Shown piece by piece: positions 15,972 to 23,791 of a stretch of DNA of 64,000 nt. The number at the start of each line of letters is the position of its first letter. The stretch's first letter is position 1. The DNA lies in the NCBI RefSeq assembly GCF_014905555.1, contig NZ_BNGS01000007.1:62001-126000 (forward strand). The letters run 5' to 3'. The position numbers and the translations under genes are program-made. The notes under the pieces are model-generated. The model was not told where the DNA came from and made no database searches. It saw only the letters and a program-made list of their open reading frames with translations. This DNA comes from Streptomyces sp. Y2F8-2 (lineage in GTDB: Bacteria; Actinomycetota; Actinomycetes; Streptomycetales; Streptomycetaceae).

Positions 15972-16646
15972 ATGGTGGGGTTGGAGCAGTTCACGACAGA
16001 AGTGGACACGGTCGTCACTCGCATGCGCGCGCTCGGCGGGACCTGGCCGGAGGACGACGGCGTCGCGGTCTTCAACCGGGTCTACCTCGCCGTCACCGAG
16101 GAGATCGACCGGCGCCTGGACGGTGGGTACTTCGCCGATCGACGGCAGGCGGTCACCCTGGACGTCCGGTTCGCCGAGCGGTACCTGTCCGTGGCCGAAG
16201 GGGCACCGGTCCCGGCCTGCTGGCGACCGCTGTTCCAGTTCCGGCGCCATCCCGGCGTACGGCCGCTGCAGTTCGCGCTCGCAGGCATCAATGCGCACAT
16301 CGGGCACGACCTGGCGCTCGCCGTCGTGGACGCCTGTCGTGCGCTCCGCTGCGAACCGGCCGATCTCGAGAACGAGTTCGAGCGTGTCGGCGACGTCCTC
16401 GTCGCGCTGGAGGAACGCATCCGCGAAGACCTCATGCCCGGTCCCGACCTGCTCGAGATCGCCGACCCGCTCACCCATCTGATCGGAGCCTGGAGCCTGG
16501 AGCGGGCACGCGAGGCGGCCTGGTCGGCGGCCAGGGCCCTGTGGGCACTGCGGGAACTGGCGGACGTGGCCGAGGAGTTCGAACGGCGCCTCGACGCCGC
16601 GGTGGGGTTCGCGAGCCGGATGCTGCTCACGCCACTGACGCGCTGA
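15972..16646 (+). CDS. DUF5995 family protein
   Basis: 224 residues from the ATG at 15972 with GCAGGG upstream; a longer reading to 15933 is possible. The sequence is helical, soluble and has no signal peptide. The conserved features are FNRVYLAVTEEIDRRL, WRPLFQFRRHPGVRPLQFALAGINAHIGHDLALAV (one continuous block near residues 77-112) and a C-terminal helix rich in alanine and arginine. The buried His-Asp pairs in NAHIGHDL look like a possible metal or catalytic site. The family is widespread in Streptomyces with no known role. Confidence 0.8.
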   Translation: MVGLEQFTTEVDTVVTRMRALGGTWPEDDGVAVFNRVYLAVTEEIDRRLDGGYFADRRQAVTLDVRFAERYLSVAEGAPVPACWRPLFQFRRHPGVRPLQFALAGINAHIGHDLALAVVDACRALRCEPADLENEFERVGDVLVALEERIREDLMPGPDLLEIADPLTHLIGAWSLERAREAAWSAARALWALRELADVAEEFERRLDAAVGFASRMLLTPLTR

Positions 16647-16733
16647 TCCGGTCATCCTGCCTGTCGGACCGGGAACTCCCTTGAGATCGCTGTACGTTGA
16701 CCCGCGCAGACCCCCTTGCGAAGGAGCACAGGC

Positions 16734-17663
16734 ATGGCGACCCGGCTCGGACTCGGCCTTCCGCAGAACCGGCAGTACGAGATCGGCAAGGACGTGCCCG
16801 ACGTGGCACGCACCGCCGAGCAGATCGGCTACGAGAGCCTGTGGGTGTACGAGCGGGCCCTGTACCCGGAGCCCGCCGGTCAGGGCCTGTACGGCATCGA
16901 GGGCCTCCCCTGGCCGGACTCGTATCGCAACGTGGCCGACCCCCTGGTCACCCTCACCCTGGCCGCGGCGGCCACCGAGCGGGCCCGGCTCGGCTCGAGC
17001 GTGCTGGTCGCCCCGCTGCACCAGCCGTTCCAGCTGGCCAAGGCCCTGGCTTCGCTGGACGCGGCGAGCGGCGGACGGGTGATCGCCGGCTTCGGCACCG
17101 GCTGGTCCCTGGACGAATACGCGGCCGCGGGCATCCGCCCGATCAAGGAGCGCGGCCAGGTGCTGGACGAGGTGATCGATGTGTGCCGCGCGGTGTGGGG
17201 CCCGGACCCGGTGCGCTACGAGGGCCGTATCACGAAGATCGCGTCCGCCGTGGTCGGGCCCAAGCCCGCCCGGCCGATCCCGATCCTGCTCGCCGCGAGC
17301 AACAGGAAGGCCCTGACCCGGCTCGTCGACCACGCCGACGGCTGGCTGCCGGTGGGCATGGGCGTCGAGCAGATCGCCACCCAGTGGCAGGAACTGCAGG
17401 ACCTGGCGGCCGAACGCGGCCGTCCTGAGCCCATCCAGACGGTCCTTCGGGTGAACGCCGAGTACCAGGCCAAGGCCTACGACGGCGCCGACCGCCGCCC
17501 CTTCCAGGGCAGCGCCGACCAGATCGTCGAGGACCTGGTCGCGCACGCGTCGATCGGTCTGGAGGAGATCCTCGTCGACCTCCAGGCCACCCCGCGGGAC
17601 GCCCAGGAGCTCAAGGACGTCGCCGCGGAGGTGTACGAGAAGGCGCGGGCGGCCGGGGTGTGA
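16734..17663 (+). CDS. LLM-class F420-dependent oxidoreductase
   Basis: 309 residues, a luciferase-like TIM-barrel oxidoreductase. The ATG at 16734 is preceded by AAGGAG at an ideal distance, so the nearby upstream start is not used. It begins MATRLGLGLPQNRQYEIG. The coenzyme-binding region is seen as RLGSSVLVAPLHQPFQLAKALASLD and RVIAGFGTGWSLDEYAAAG, and PIPILLAASNRKALTRLVDHADGW closes the barrel. The length and motifs fit the F420-dependent group common in actinobacteria (TIGR03619-like). The substrate is unknown. It is convergent with the amine oxidase gene. Confidence 0.9.
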   Translation: MATRLGLGLPQNRQYEIGKDVPDVARTAEQIGYESLWVYERALYPEPAGQGLYGIEGLPWPDSYRNVADPLVTLTLAAAATERARLGSSVLVAPLHQPFQLAKALASLDAASGGRVIAGFGTGWSLDEYAAAGIRPIKERGQVLDEVIDVCRAVWGPDPVRYEGRITKIASAVVGPKPARPIPILLAASNRKALTRLVDHADGWLPVGMGVEQIATQWQELQDLAAERGRPEPIQTVLRVNAEYQAKAYDGADRRPFQGSADQIVEDLVAHASIGLEEILVDLQATPRDAQELKDVAAEVYEKARAAGV

Positions 17664-17667
17664 CCGC

Positions 17668-17691
17668 CCCGGGAGGACTCAGTCCTCCGGG
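17668..17691. terminator. Inverted repeat over the amine oxidase stop codon
   Basis: CCCGGGAGGA/TCCTCCGGG stem with one bulge, between the convergent oxidoreductase and amine oxidase genes. It includes the TGA at 17679-17681. The 15-bp gap leaves no other terminator, so this one probably serves both genes. Confidence 0.45.
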
Positions 17692-19376
17692 AGCTCGACG
17701 GGTGCGATCTCGTCGTAGACGTCACCGGGACCGGGGTTGGCCGGGTCGGTCGCGCCGCCGAGGTGGTGCATGACGCCCCACACGGCGTTCAGCGCGGTCT
17801 GCACGGCGCCCTCGGCCCAGCCGGCCGTCCAGGAGACGTCGTCGCCGGCGAGGAAGATGCCCCGCTTGTCGGCGGGCAGCCGGTCCTGCATGAAGTGCGT
17901 GAACAGGCGCCGCTGGTAGCGGTAGTGGCCGGGCAGGTTGGCCTTGAACGCGCCCATGAAGTAGGGCTCGTTCTCCCAGGAGACCGTGACCGGGTTGCCG
18001 ATGATGTGCTTCCTGATGTCGACCTTCGGGTAGATCTCGCCGAGCGACTTCAGCATGACCTCCATCCGCTCGTTGGCGGACAGCGGAAGCCACTTCAGGC
18101 TGTCGTCGCACCAGGTGTACGACAGGCAGATGACGGCGGGCTTGTCGGGTCCGTTGTCGAGCAGATACGTCCCGCGGGTCATCCGGTCGGTCAGCGTCAT
18201 CGACATGACGTCGCGGCCGGTCTCCTCGTCCTTGTCGAGCCAGAACGGCCGGTCGACCGGCACGAAGAGCTTGCTGGACTCCATGTAGTGGGTGCGCTCG
18301 ATGGCGGTCCAGTGGTCGATCGGGAAGAGGGCGTCGTCACACTGGATCTTGGACAGCAGCATCCAGGACTGGGCGGTGAAGATCGCCGCCCGGTAGGTGC
18401 GGATGTCGCCGTTCGCGTCCGTCACCGTGATCCGGTTGCCCGTGGTGCGGTGCAGCCGGGTCACGGCGGGGCGGGGCTCGCCGTTCACATGCAGGGACTT
18501 CAGGGAGGTCCCGTGCGGCCAGTGCACGATCTTCTCCGGCTCGCGCTCCCACAGACGCAGCGGCAGCTGCTGGGAGCCGCCGACGATGCCGCGGTGGTGG
18601 TCGTCGGCCTCGGTGTAGACGACCCGCAGGATCTCCAGGATGGAGTTCGGGAAGTCGGTGTCCCAGCCGCCGGTGCCGAATCCGACCTGGCCGAAGATCT
18701 CGCGGTGCCGGAAGGACTTGAAGGCCTCGGATTCACAGAGGAAGCCGTAGAAGGTCTGGTTGTCGAGCTTCTCGACCAGCTTCGACCAGATCTCACGGAT
18801 GCGCTTGACGTCGCGCTCCCGCATGGCGCGGTTCATGTCGGAGAAGTCGGCGCCCTCCTCCAGGCACCGGTTCCAGGCGGCCGCGACGTCACGGTAGACC
18901 TGCGGCAGGTCGTCGATCGTCTCGGCGTAGTGCGACTCGCCCTTGAGGTCGACGACGGTCGACGGGGTGGCTTCGGCGAGCGGGTTGGGGAACGGCCTCG
19001 TCTCCAGGCCCGCCAGGTCGATGTAGTGCTGCAGGGCGGTGGAGGACGGCGGGAAGCGCATGGCGCCCATCTCGGCGGTCAGCGACGGGTCGCACCCGTC
19101 GAAGCCCACCGTCCGCAGCCGTCCGCCGATCTGGTCGGCCTCGTACACGACGGGCTTGAGGCCCATCTTCATCAGCTCGTACGCGGCGACGATGCCGGAC
19201 AGGCCGCCGCCGATGATCGCGACCTCGGTGCCGTGCTCGGTCGCGGGTATCTGGCCGAGGCCCGCCGGGTGGGCGAGGAAGTCGTCGTACGCGTACGGGA
19301 AGTCCGGGCCGAACATGGTGATCGGCGGCTGCTGCTCGTCTGCGTGCTCGACGGCGTTGGGCACCGTGGACGTCAT
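17679..19376 (-). CDS. Flavin monoamine / L-amino-acid oxidase
   Basis: 565 residues. An FAD-binding Rossmann motif, IIGGGLSGIVAAYELMKMG, lies at about 51-70, followed by the GGRLRT loop (ADQIGGRLRTVGFDG) and the C-terminal FAD contact GDDVSWTAGWAEGAVQTAL. These define the amine-oxidase superfamily. It oxidatively deaminates an amine or amino acid to an imine, releasing H2O2 and ammonia. There is no signal peptide, so it is cytosolic. The ATG at 19374-19376 follows the nitrilase gene by 56 bp in the same direction, suggesting an operon in which amidase and oxidase act on related nitrogen compounds. Confidence 0.9.
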   Translation of the reverse strand: MTSTVPNAVEHADEQQPPITMFGPDFPYAYDDFLAHPAGLGQIPATEHGTEVAIIGGGLSGIVAAYELMKMGLKPVVYEADQIGGRLRTVGFDGCDPSLTAEMGAMRFPPSSTALQHYIDLAGLETRPFPNPLAEATPSTVVDLKGESHYAETIDDLPQVYRDVAAAWNRCLEEGADFSDMNRAMRERDVKRIREIWSKLVEKLDNQTFYGFLCESEAFKSFRHREIFGQVGFGTGGWDTDFPNSILEILRVVYTEADDHHRGIVGGSQQLPLRLWEREPEKIVHWPHGTSLKSLHVNGEPRPAVTRLHRTTGNRITVTDANGDIRTYRAAIFTAQSWMLLSKIQCDDALFPIDHWTAIERTHYMESSKLFVPVDRPFWLDKDEETGRDVMSMTLTDRMTRGTYLLDNGPDKPAVICLSYTWCDDSLKWLPLSANERMEVMLKSLGEIYPKVDIRKHIIGNPVTVSWENEPYFMGAFKANLPGHYRYQRRLFTHFMQDRLPADKRGIFLAGDDVSWTAGWAEGAVQTALNAVWGVMHHLGGATDPANPGPGDVYDEIAPVELPED

Positions 19377-19432
19377 GGGGTACGGACTCCTTGCGCGGAA
19401 AGAACTCGGGGGAGGCTCGGAAGGATGAGGGG

Positions 19433-20221
19433 TCAGACCAGGGACCCGTAGAGGCCGGGGCGGCGGTCCTTCAGGTACGGGTTCGCCTCGCGGGAGGCGG
19501 CGAGATGGACGGGGTCGACGTCGGCGAGGACGAGTTCCTCGACGCGGCCGGCCCGGGCCCGGGCGACCCCGTCGGGACCGGCCAGGGTGGAGAGCCCGAC
19601 GAACTCGAACTCGCCTTCCTGGCCGACCCGGTTGACGTAGGCGACGTACATCTGGTTCTCGAAGGCCCGCACCGGCACGAGGGACTCGGCGACGAACTGG
19701 AACGGATGCATCTGCGCCGTGGGAACGACCAGGAGGTCGGTGCCGGCCAGGGCGTGGGCGCGGACGTTCTCCGGGAACTCCACGTCGTAGCAGATCATGA
19801 TGCCGACGCGCAGACCGTCGAGTTCCGCCTGGACGACCGGCTGGTCGCCCGGGGTGAAGTGGTCGCGTTCGAAACAGCCGAACAGGTGGGTCTTGCGGTA
19901 GTTCGCGAGGCGGGTGCCGTCGGCGGAGATCAGCTGGGCGGAGTTGTAGACCGTCTCGCCCTCCCGCTCCGGGTAGCCGTAGGCGACCGCGAGACCGTGC
20001 CGGGAGGAGATCTCGGCGATCGCGTCCGCCCAGTCGCCGTCGGCGGGCTCGGCGAGCCGGGCGATGTCATCGCCGATCGCGTACCCGGTGAGGAACATCT
20101 CCGGCGCGACCAGCAGCCCGGCGCCCGCGGCGGCGGCACGCCCCGCGGCCTGGTCGAGGACCTTGAGGTTCTCGCCGACCGAGCCGGGATGTCCGGAGCT
20201 CTGGAGCAGGGCGGTGCGCAT
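19433..20221 (-). CDS. Nitrilase-superfamily carbon-nitrogen hydrolase
   Basis: 262 residues from the ATG at 20219-20221 (GGAG upstream, family-typical MRTALLQSSGHPG start). The catalytic triad is visible: Glu41 in APEMFLTG, Lys110 in YRKTHLFG, Cys144 in MICYDVEFPE. The superfamily hydrolyses amides, carbamoyl groups or nitriles; the sequence resembles R-amidase/omega-amidase branches. It precedes the amine oxidase in a probable operon. Its upstream region holds four identical CGTTGCG elements that resemble sites near the APC permease, so shared Lrp control is proposed. Confidence 0.9.
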   Translation of the reverse strand: MRTALLQSSGHPGSVGENLKVLDQAAGRAAAAGAGLLVAPEMFLTGYAIGDDIARLAEPADGDWADAIAEISSRHGLAVAYGYPEREGETVYNSAQLISADGTRLANYRKTHLFGCFERDHFTPGDQPVVQAELDGLRVGIMICYDVEFPENVRAHALAGTDLLVVPTAQMHPFQFVAESLVPVRAFENQMYVAYVNRVGQEGEFEFVGLSTLAGPDGVARARAGRVEELVLADVDPVHLAASREANPYLKDRRPGLYGSLV

Positions 20222-20314
20222 GCGTGTTTCTCCACCGGTACGGAAGGGGGTTCGGGGGTCGATTAGACGGTACGGTCGGCACCTTGGGCCGGACAAGAAG
20301 GAGCCGTTGCGCGC

Positions 20315-20400
20315 CGACGAGCGATTCGTTGCGTCCGCCGGGCCTTCTACGGCGATTCGTTGCGCGGCCCCCGCTCGCCCTGGGCAGTGGCGCCGTTGCG
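20315..20400. promoter_or_regulatory. Four CGTTGCG repeats upstream of the amidase gene
   Basis: Identical heptamers CGTTGCG lie at 20315-20321, 20327-20333, 20358-20364 and 20394-20400, all in the same orientation. The second and third are part of a longer GCGATTCGTTGCG repeated 31 bp apart (20321-20333 and 20352-20364), three helical turns. Repeated phased half-sites are typical of Lrp/AsnC wrapping. An Lrp gene lies 600 bp away, and similar TTGCG elements precede the APC permease. Confidence 0.45.
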
Positions 20401-20407
20401 CCGTTGT

Positions 20408-20437
20408 CACCGTTCGGGCGCTCACCGTTCGGGCGCT
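20408..20437. repeat. Tandem 15-bp repeat
   Basis: CACCGTTCGGGCGCT occurs twice head to tail (20408-20422 and 20423-20437). It lies in the gap between the divergent amidase and SRPBCC-like genes, directly after the CGTTGCG cluster. It may be a slippage duplication or part of the same regulatory region. Confidence 0.6.
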
Positions 20438-20510
20438 GCGGACTGCACCCCGACCACGTGCTGGGCGACCATGGCCGTGGCGCAGCAGCACGCAGGGCGG
20501 AGGGGGCCTC

Positions 20511-20972
20511 ATGGACGTGCCGGGTGGCATCGTGGCGCTGCCGTACGTCGACGAGCACACGACGGTCGTAGCGGCGGAGCCCGATGCCGTGTGGTCGAGC
20601 ATCGGCGACGTATTGGACCGTTCTTTCGGGGGCCCCGGCGCGGCTCGCTACGCCCGCCTGGTCGGCTGCGCCGACCTGGCGGCGTCCGGCCCGCGACCGC
20701 CGGCCCAGGGGCCCGGGCTGCCCGGATTCCGGGTGGTCTCCGCCGTCCCGGGGCGGGAGCCGGTGCTCTCCGGACGCCACCGTTTCTCGTCGTACGCCTT
20801 GATCTTCCGCCTCGAACCGGCCGGTCCCGGCCGCTCGCGTCTGCGTGCCGAGACCCGAGCGCTCTTCCCCGGACTGTCCGGCGGCCTCTACCGGCGACTC
20901 GTCATCGGTACCGGCGGGCATGCGGCCGGCATGCGGCGCCTGCTGTCCGCGATCCGGCGCCGGTCCAGGTGA
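20511..20972 (+). CDS. SRPBCC-like small protein
   Basis: 153 residues from the ATG at 20511, preceded by GGAGGGGG. The pattern TTVVAAEPDAVWSSIGDVLD at the N-terminus, a central strand-rich part ending SGRHRFSSYALIFRLE, and a C-terminal helix GLYRRLVIGTGGHAAGMRRLL fit the START/SRPBCC helix-grip fold that binds hydrophobic ligands. The assignment rests on this general pattern only, and DUF2867 is an alternative. It converges with the Lrp gene, 6 bp away. No function can be given. Confidence 0.6.
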   Translation: MDVPGGIVALPYVDEHTTVVAAEPDAVWSSIGDVLDRSFGGPGAARYARLVGCADLAASGPRPPAQGPGLPGFRVVSAVPGREPVLSGRHRFSSYALIFRLEPAGPGRSRLRAETRALFPGLSGGLYRRLVIGTGGHAAGMRRLLSAIRRRSR

Positions 20973-20978
20973 CGTGCA

Positions 20979-21431
20979 TCAGCCGGGTGCGCCCGACGAG
21001 AAGCGGCGCAGCAGCGGGGACAGGACCAGGACCGACTTCGTCCGTTCGACGAACGGCTCGCCCGCGATGCGCTCCAGCACGCGCTCGAAGTGGCGCATGT
21101 CGGAGGCGAAGACCTGGGCGATCGCGTCCGCCTCGCCCGTGACGGTGGAGGCGGCCACGACCTCCTGGTAGCGCTCCAGGCCCCGCTGGATGGTCTCCGG
21201 CGAGGTGTTGCGCCGGCAGTAGATCTCGACGAACCCCTCGGTCTCCCAGCCGAGCGCCCCCGGGTCCACCCGGACGGTGAACCCGGTGATGGCACCGGTC
21301 GCGCGAAGCCGGTCCACGCGCCGTTTCACGGCGGGCGCGGACAGGCCGACCAGTTGCCCGATGTCCGCGTAGGAGCGGCGGGCGTCCTCGGCGAGGGCGT
21401 GCACGATGCGTTCGTCGAGATCGTTCAGCAA
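20979..21431 (-). CDS. Lrp/AsnC-family transcriptional regulator
   Basis: 150 residues. The N-terminal winged helix-turn-helix (about 1-55: LNDLDERIVHALAEDARRSY, then IGQLVGLSAPAVKRRVDRLR) is followed by the RAM amino-acid-binding domain (about 65-140). The TTG at 21429-21431 is the likely start, because the Lrp fold begins right there, 10 bp after the permease stop; the SD is weak. Such proteins oligomerise and sense amino acids. Lying directly behind an APC permease in the same transcript, it probably regulates that permease and the amidase/amine oxidase genes. Confidence 0.87.
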   Translation of the reverse strand: MLNDLDERIVHALAEDARRSYADIGQLVGLSAPAVKRRVDRLRATGAITGFTVRVDPGALGWETEGFVEIYCRRNTSPETIQRGLERYQEVVAASTVTGEADAIAQVFASDMRHFERVLERIAGEPFVERTKSVLVLSPLLRRFSSGAPG

Positions 21432-21441
21432 GGCGGGTGGT

Positions 21442-22935
21442 TCACTTCTCTGTGACGACTTCGGTACCCGCGGGGTCCGCGGCGGCCAGCCGGGACCGCC
21501 GGTGGCCATACAGGAAGTAGAACACGAGCCCGACGGCCATCCAGACCCCGAAGACCACCCAGGTGACGGCTGAGAGGCTGCCCATCATCCACACGCAGAA
21601 GGCGAAGCCGAGCGCGGGCAGCACCGGCGACAGCGGCACCCGGAAGGTGCGGGTCATGTGCGGACGGGTCCGGCGCAGCACCACGACCGCGACATTGACC
21701 AGCGCGAAGGCGAACAGCGTGCCGATGCTGGTGGCGTCGGCGAGCTGGCCGAGCGGGATCGCGGCGGCGAGCACACCGCAGAAGACGGACACGATGAGCG
21801 TGTTGGCGCGGGGCGTGCCGGTCTTCGGGTGGACCCGTGAGAACACCTTGGGCACCAGGCCGTCGCGGGACATCGCGAAGAGGATGCGGGTCTGGCCGTA
21901 GAGCACGGTCAGGACCACGCTCGCGATGGCGATGACCGCGCAGGCCGCGAGGAGGGTGCCCCAGAACGTCTGCCCGGTGACGTCCTTCATGATCTGGGCG
22001 AGCGCGGCCTCGGAGTCGTTGAACCGGCGCCAGGGCTTCGCGCCCACGGCGACGGCCGCGACGACGACGTACAGCGCCGTGACGATGACCAGCGACAGCA
22101 TGATGGCGCGCGGCAGGTCGCGCTGCGCGTTCTTCGCCTCCTCACCGGCCGTGGAGGCGGCGTCGAAGCCGATGTAGGAGAAGAAGAGCGTGGCCCCCGC
22201 GGCACTGACGCCGGCCATGCCGAGCGGCATGAAGTTCGCGTAGTTGCCCGAGCGGAAGCCCTGGATGCCGATCAGGCAGAACAGCACCAGCGCGGCGATC
22301 TTCACCATGACCATGATCGTGTTGGCTCGGGCGGACTCCTTGGCTCCGCCGAGCAGGAACGCCATGGCGAGCAGCACGACGATCAGCGCCGGCAGGTTGA
22401 ACACGCCGCCGTCCCCGGGCGGCGCCGACAGCGCTGCGGGGATGGTGACGCCGATGGTGCCGTCCAGCAGCTCGTTGAGGTACTGGCCCCAGCCGACGGC
22501 GACGGCGGCCACCGACACGCCGTACTCGAGGACCAGGCACCAGCCGCAGATCCAGGCGATCAGCTCGCCCATCGTTGCGTATGCGTACGAGTAGGAGGAT
22601 CCGGAGACTGGGATCGTGCCCGCCAGCTCGGCGTACGACAGGGCGGAGAAGAGGGCGGTGAGGCCGGCGATCACGAAGGAGAGGGTGACGGCGGGTCCGG
22701 CCTTCGGCACGGCCTCGCCGAGGACCACGAAGATGCCGGTGCCGAGCGTGGCACCGATGCTGATCATGGTGAGTTGCCACAGCCCGAGGGACCGCCGCAG
22801 GGTCCCTCCCTCGCCCTGGCCACCCTCGGCAACCAGGCGTTCCACCGGCTTGCGGCGCATCAGACGCGCGCCGAGGCCGGGGACGCCGGGGGCTGGATGA
22901 CTGCGGGACTGCGGGGGTGCGCCTTGGTCGAGCAC
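21442..22935 (-). CDS. APC-superfamily amino-acid permease
   Basis: 497 residues with twelve or more membrane segments, of the cationic amino acid transporter type. The first segment has TMISIGATLGTGIFVVLGEA, including the GxGIF-like helix break that binds the amino-acid backbone. SYIGFDAASTAGEEAKNAQR is the conserved segment 6 region. The GTG at 22933-22935 has a good AAGGAG upstream. The Lrp gene follows after 10 bp. It imports an unidentified amino acid or amine, probably a substrate for the nearby oxidase and amidase. Confidence 0.92.
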   Translation of the reverse strand: MLDQGAPPQSRSHPAPGVPGLGARLMRRKPVERLVAEGGQGEGGTLRRSLGLWQLTMISIGATLGTGIFVVLGEAVPKAGPAVTLSFVIAGLTALFSALSYAELAGTIPVSGSSYSYAYATMGELIAWICGWCLVLEYGVSVAAVAVGWGQYLNELLDGTIGVTIPAALSAPPGDGGVFNLPALIVVLLAMAFLLGGAKESARANTIMVMVKIAALVLFCLIGIQGFRSGNYANFMPLGMAGVSAAGATLFFSYIGFDAASTAGEEAKNAQRDLPRAIMLSLVIVTALYVVVAAVAVGAKPWRRFNDSEAALAQIMKDVTGQTFWGTLLAACAVIAIASVVLTVLYGQTRILFAMSRDGLVPKVFSRVHPKTGTPRANTLIVSVFCGVLAAAIPLGQLADATSIGTLFAFALVNVAVVVLRRTRPHMTRTFRVPLSPVLPALGFAFCVWMMGSLSAVTWVVFGVWMAVGLVFYFLYGHRRSRLAAADPAGTEVVTEK

Positions 22936-23080
22936 GCGTCGGCTCCTTATCGCTGCCGGTCAAGGGGGCGGGCGGGACCGGCGGCGCCCCAGGGGGCGGG
23001 GACCGCCGAGCGGGGTCCTCGCCACGCCACGTACAGCGCAGACCCTATGAGCCGGGCCTTCACGGGCGTAATGCAGCAAC

Positions 23081-23137
23081 CTTGCGCATCTCCGCAAGAT
23101 CATTGCGTTGATTCACCGCTCACGCGGATTTGTTGCG
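23081..23137. promoter_or_regulatory. TTGCG elements upstream of the APC permease
   Basis: The region holds an inverted repeat CTTGCG-N6-CGCAAG (23081-23098) and further TTGCG units at 23103-23107 and 23133-23137, spaced 30 bp apart. The last is GTTGCG, the core of the repeats before the amidase gene. The cluster overlaps the 3' end of the acetyltransferase gene and lies 150-200 bp upstream of the permease. It is a candidate Lrp-binding array. Confidence 0.4.
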
Positions 23138-23676
23138 CAGGCGCTTTTGATGTTTGCACCCGCCGGGCTCCCGGCTCCCGCCGGCAGTTCCTTGATCAGG
23201 AAGGTGCACGGGTCGGCGCACTCGTGCGCCACACCGTCGGCGTCCTCGTACGACCAGCGGTCCACGTAGGCGGTGAGGGGCCGGTAGCCGAGCCGCGCGT
23301 ACAGGGCCGCCGCGCGCGGGTTGTCCGCGGCGACACCCAGGCCGATCACCGAGCGGCCACGACCGCGCGCCAGGTCTTCGGCCGCGCGGATCAGCGCGCT
23401 TCCGATGCCCCGGGAGCGCAGCTCCTCGGGCCATACGCCGAGCCCGTTGATCTCGGGGCAGCCGGCCCGCGCGGCCCGTACCTCGGACGCCGCACAGCCG
23501 TTCCAACGGACCTCGGCGTGCCCGACGGGCCGTCCCTCGGTCCAGGCGACGAGGTACGTGCTCTCCCCCGCCTCCTGCCGTGCGAACCGCCGGGCGTGGA
23601 ACGAGGTGGCCCCGGCGGAGCCGATGTACCGGTCGAGCAGCGCCACGTCGGCGGCCTGACAGATGGTGATCTCCAT
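23113..23676 (-). CDS. GNAT-family N-acetyltransferase
   Basis: 187 residues from the ATG at 23674-23676, preferred because MEITICQAADVALLDRYIG is a typical GNAT opening and the upstream frame is arginine-rich noise. The acetyl-CoA pyrophosphate loop is seen in LGVWPEELRSRGIGSALI (Q/RxxGxG/A motif), followed by SVIGLGVAADNPRAAALYAR and YARLGYRPL. The acceptor is unknown. The C-terminal 20 residues are divergent and run into the regulatory elements upstream of the APC permease. Confidence 0.88.
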   Translation of the reverse strand: MEITICQAADVALLDRYIGSAGATSFHARRFARQEAGESTYLVAWTEGRPVGHAEVRWNGCAASEVRAARAGCPEINGLGVWPEELRSRGIGSALIRAAEDLARGRGRSVIGLGVAADNPRAAALYARLGYRPLTAYVDRWSYEDADGVAHECADPCTFLIKELPAGAGSPAGANIKSACATNPRER

Positions 23677-23742
23677 GGTCCCGACCGTAGGCGAGCCGGT
23701 CCGCCGCGCTCTCCCGGTTTTCCGGCCGGGCAGACCGACGGC

Positions 23743-23773
23743 CCCCACTGTCCCGACGACGGGACGACAGGGG
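23743..23773. terminator. Inverted repeat downstream of GuaB1
   Basis: GTCCCG/CGGGAC stem with a 4-nt loop (23750-23765), extended by CCCC and CTGT/ACAG pairing on the flanks. It lies between the GuaB1 stop and the acetyltransferase start on the minus strand. Confidence 0.45.
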
Positions 23774-23791
23774 CCGCGCGCGGGAGTTGTG

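Noticed and set aside
15410..16684. A 424-codon plus-strand frame spanning the gap before the DUF5995 gene
   Set aside because: Arg/Gly/Pro-rich shadow in a different frame from the DUF5995 protein.
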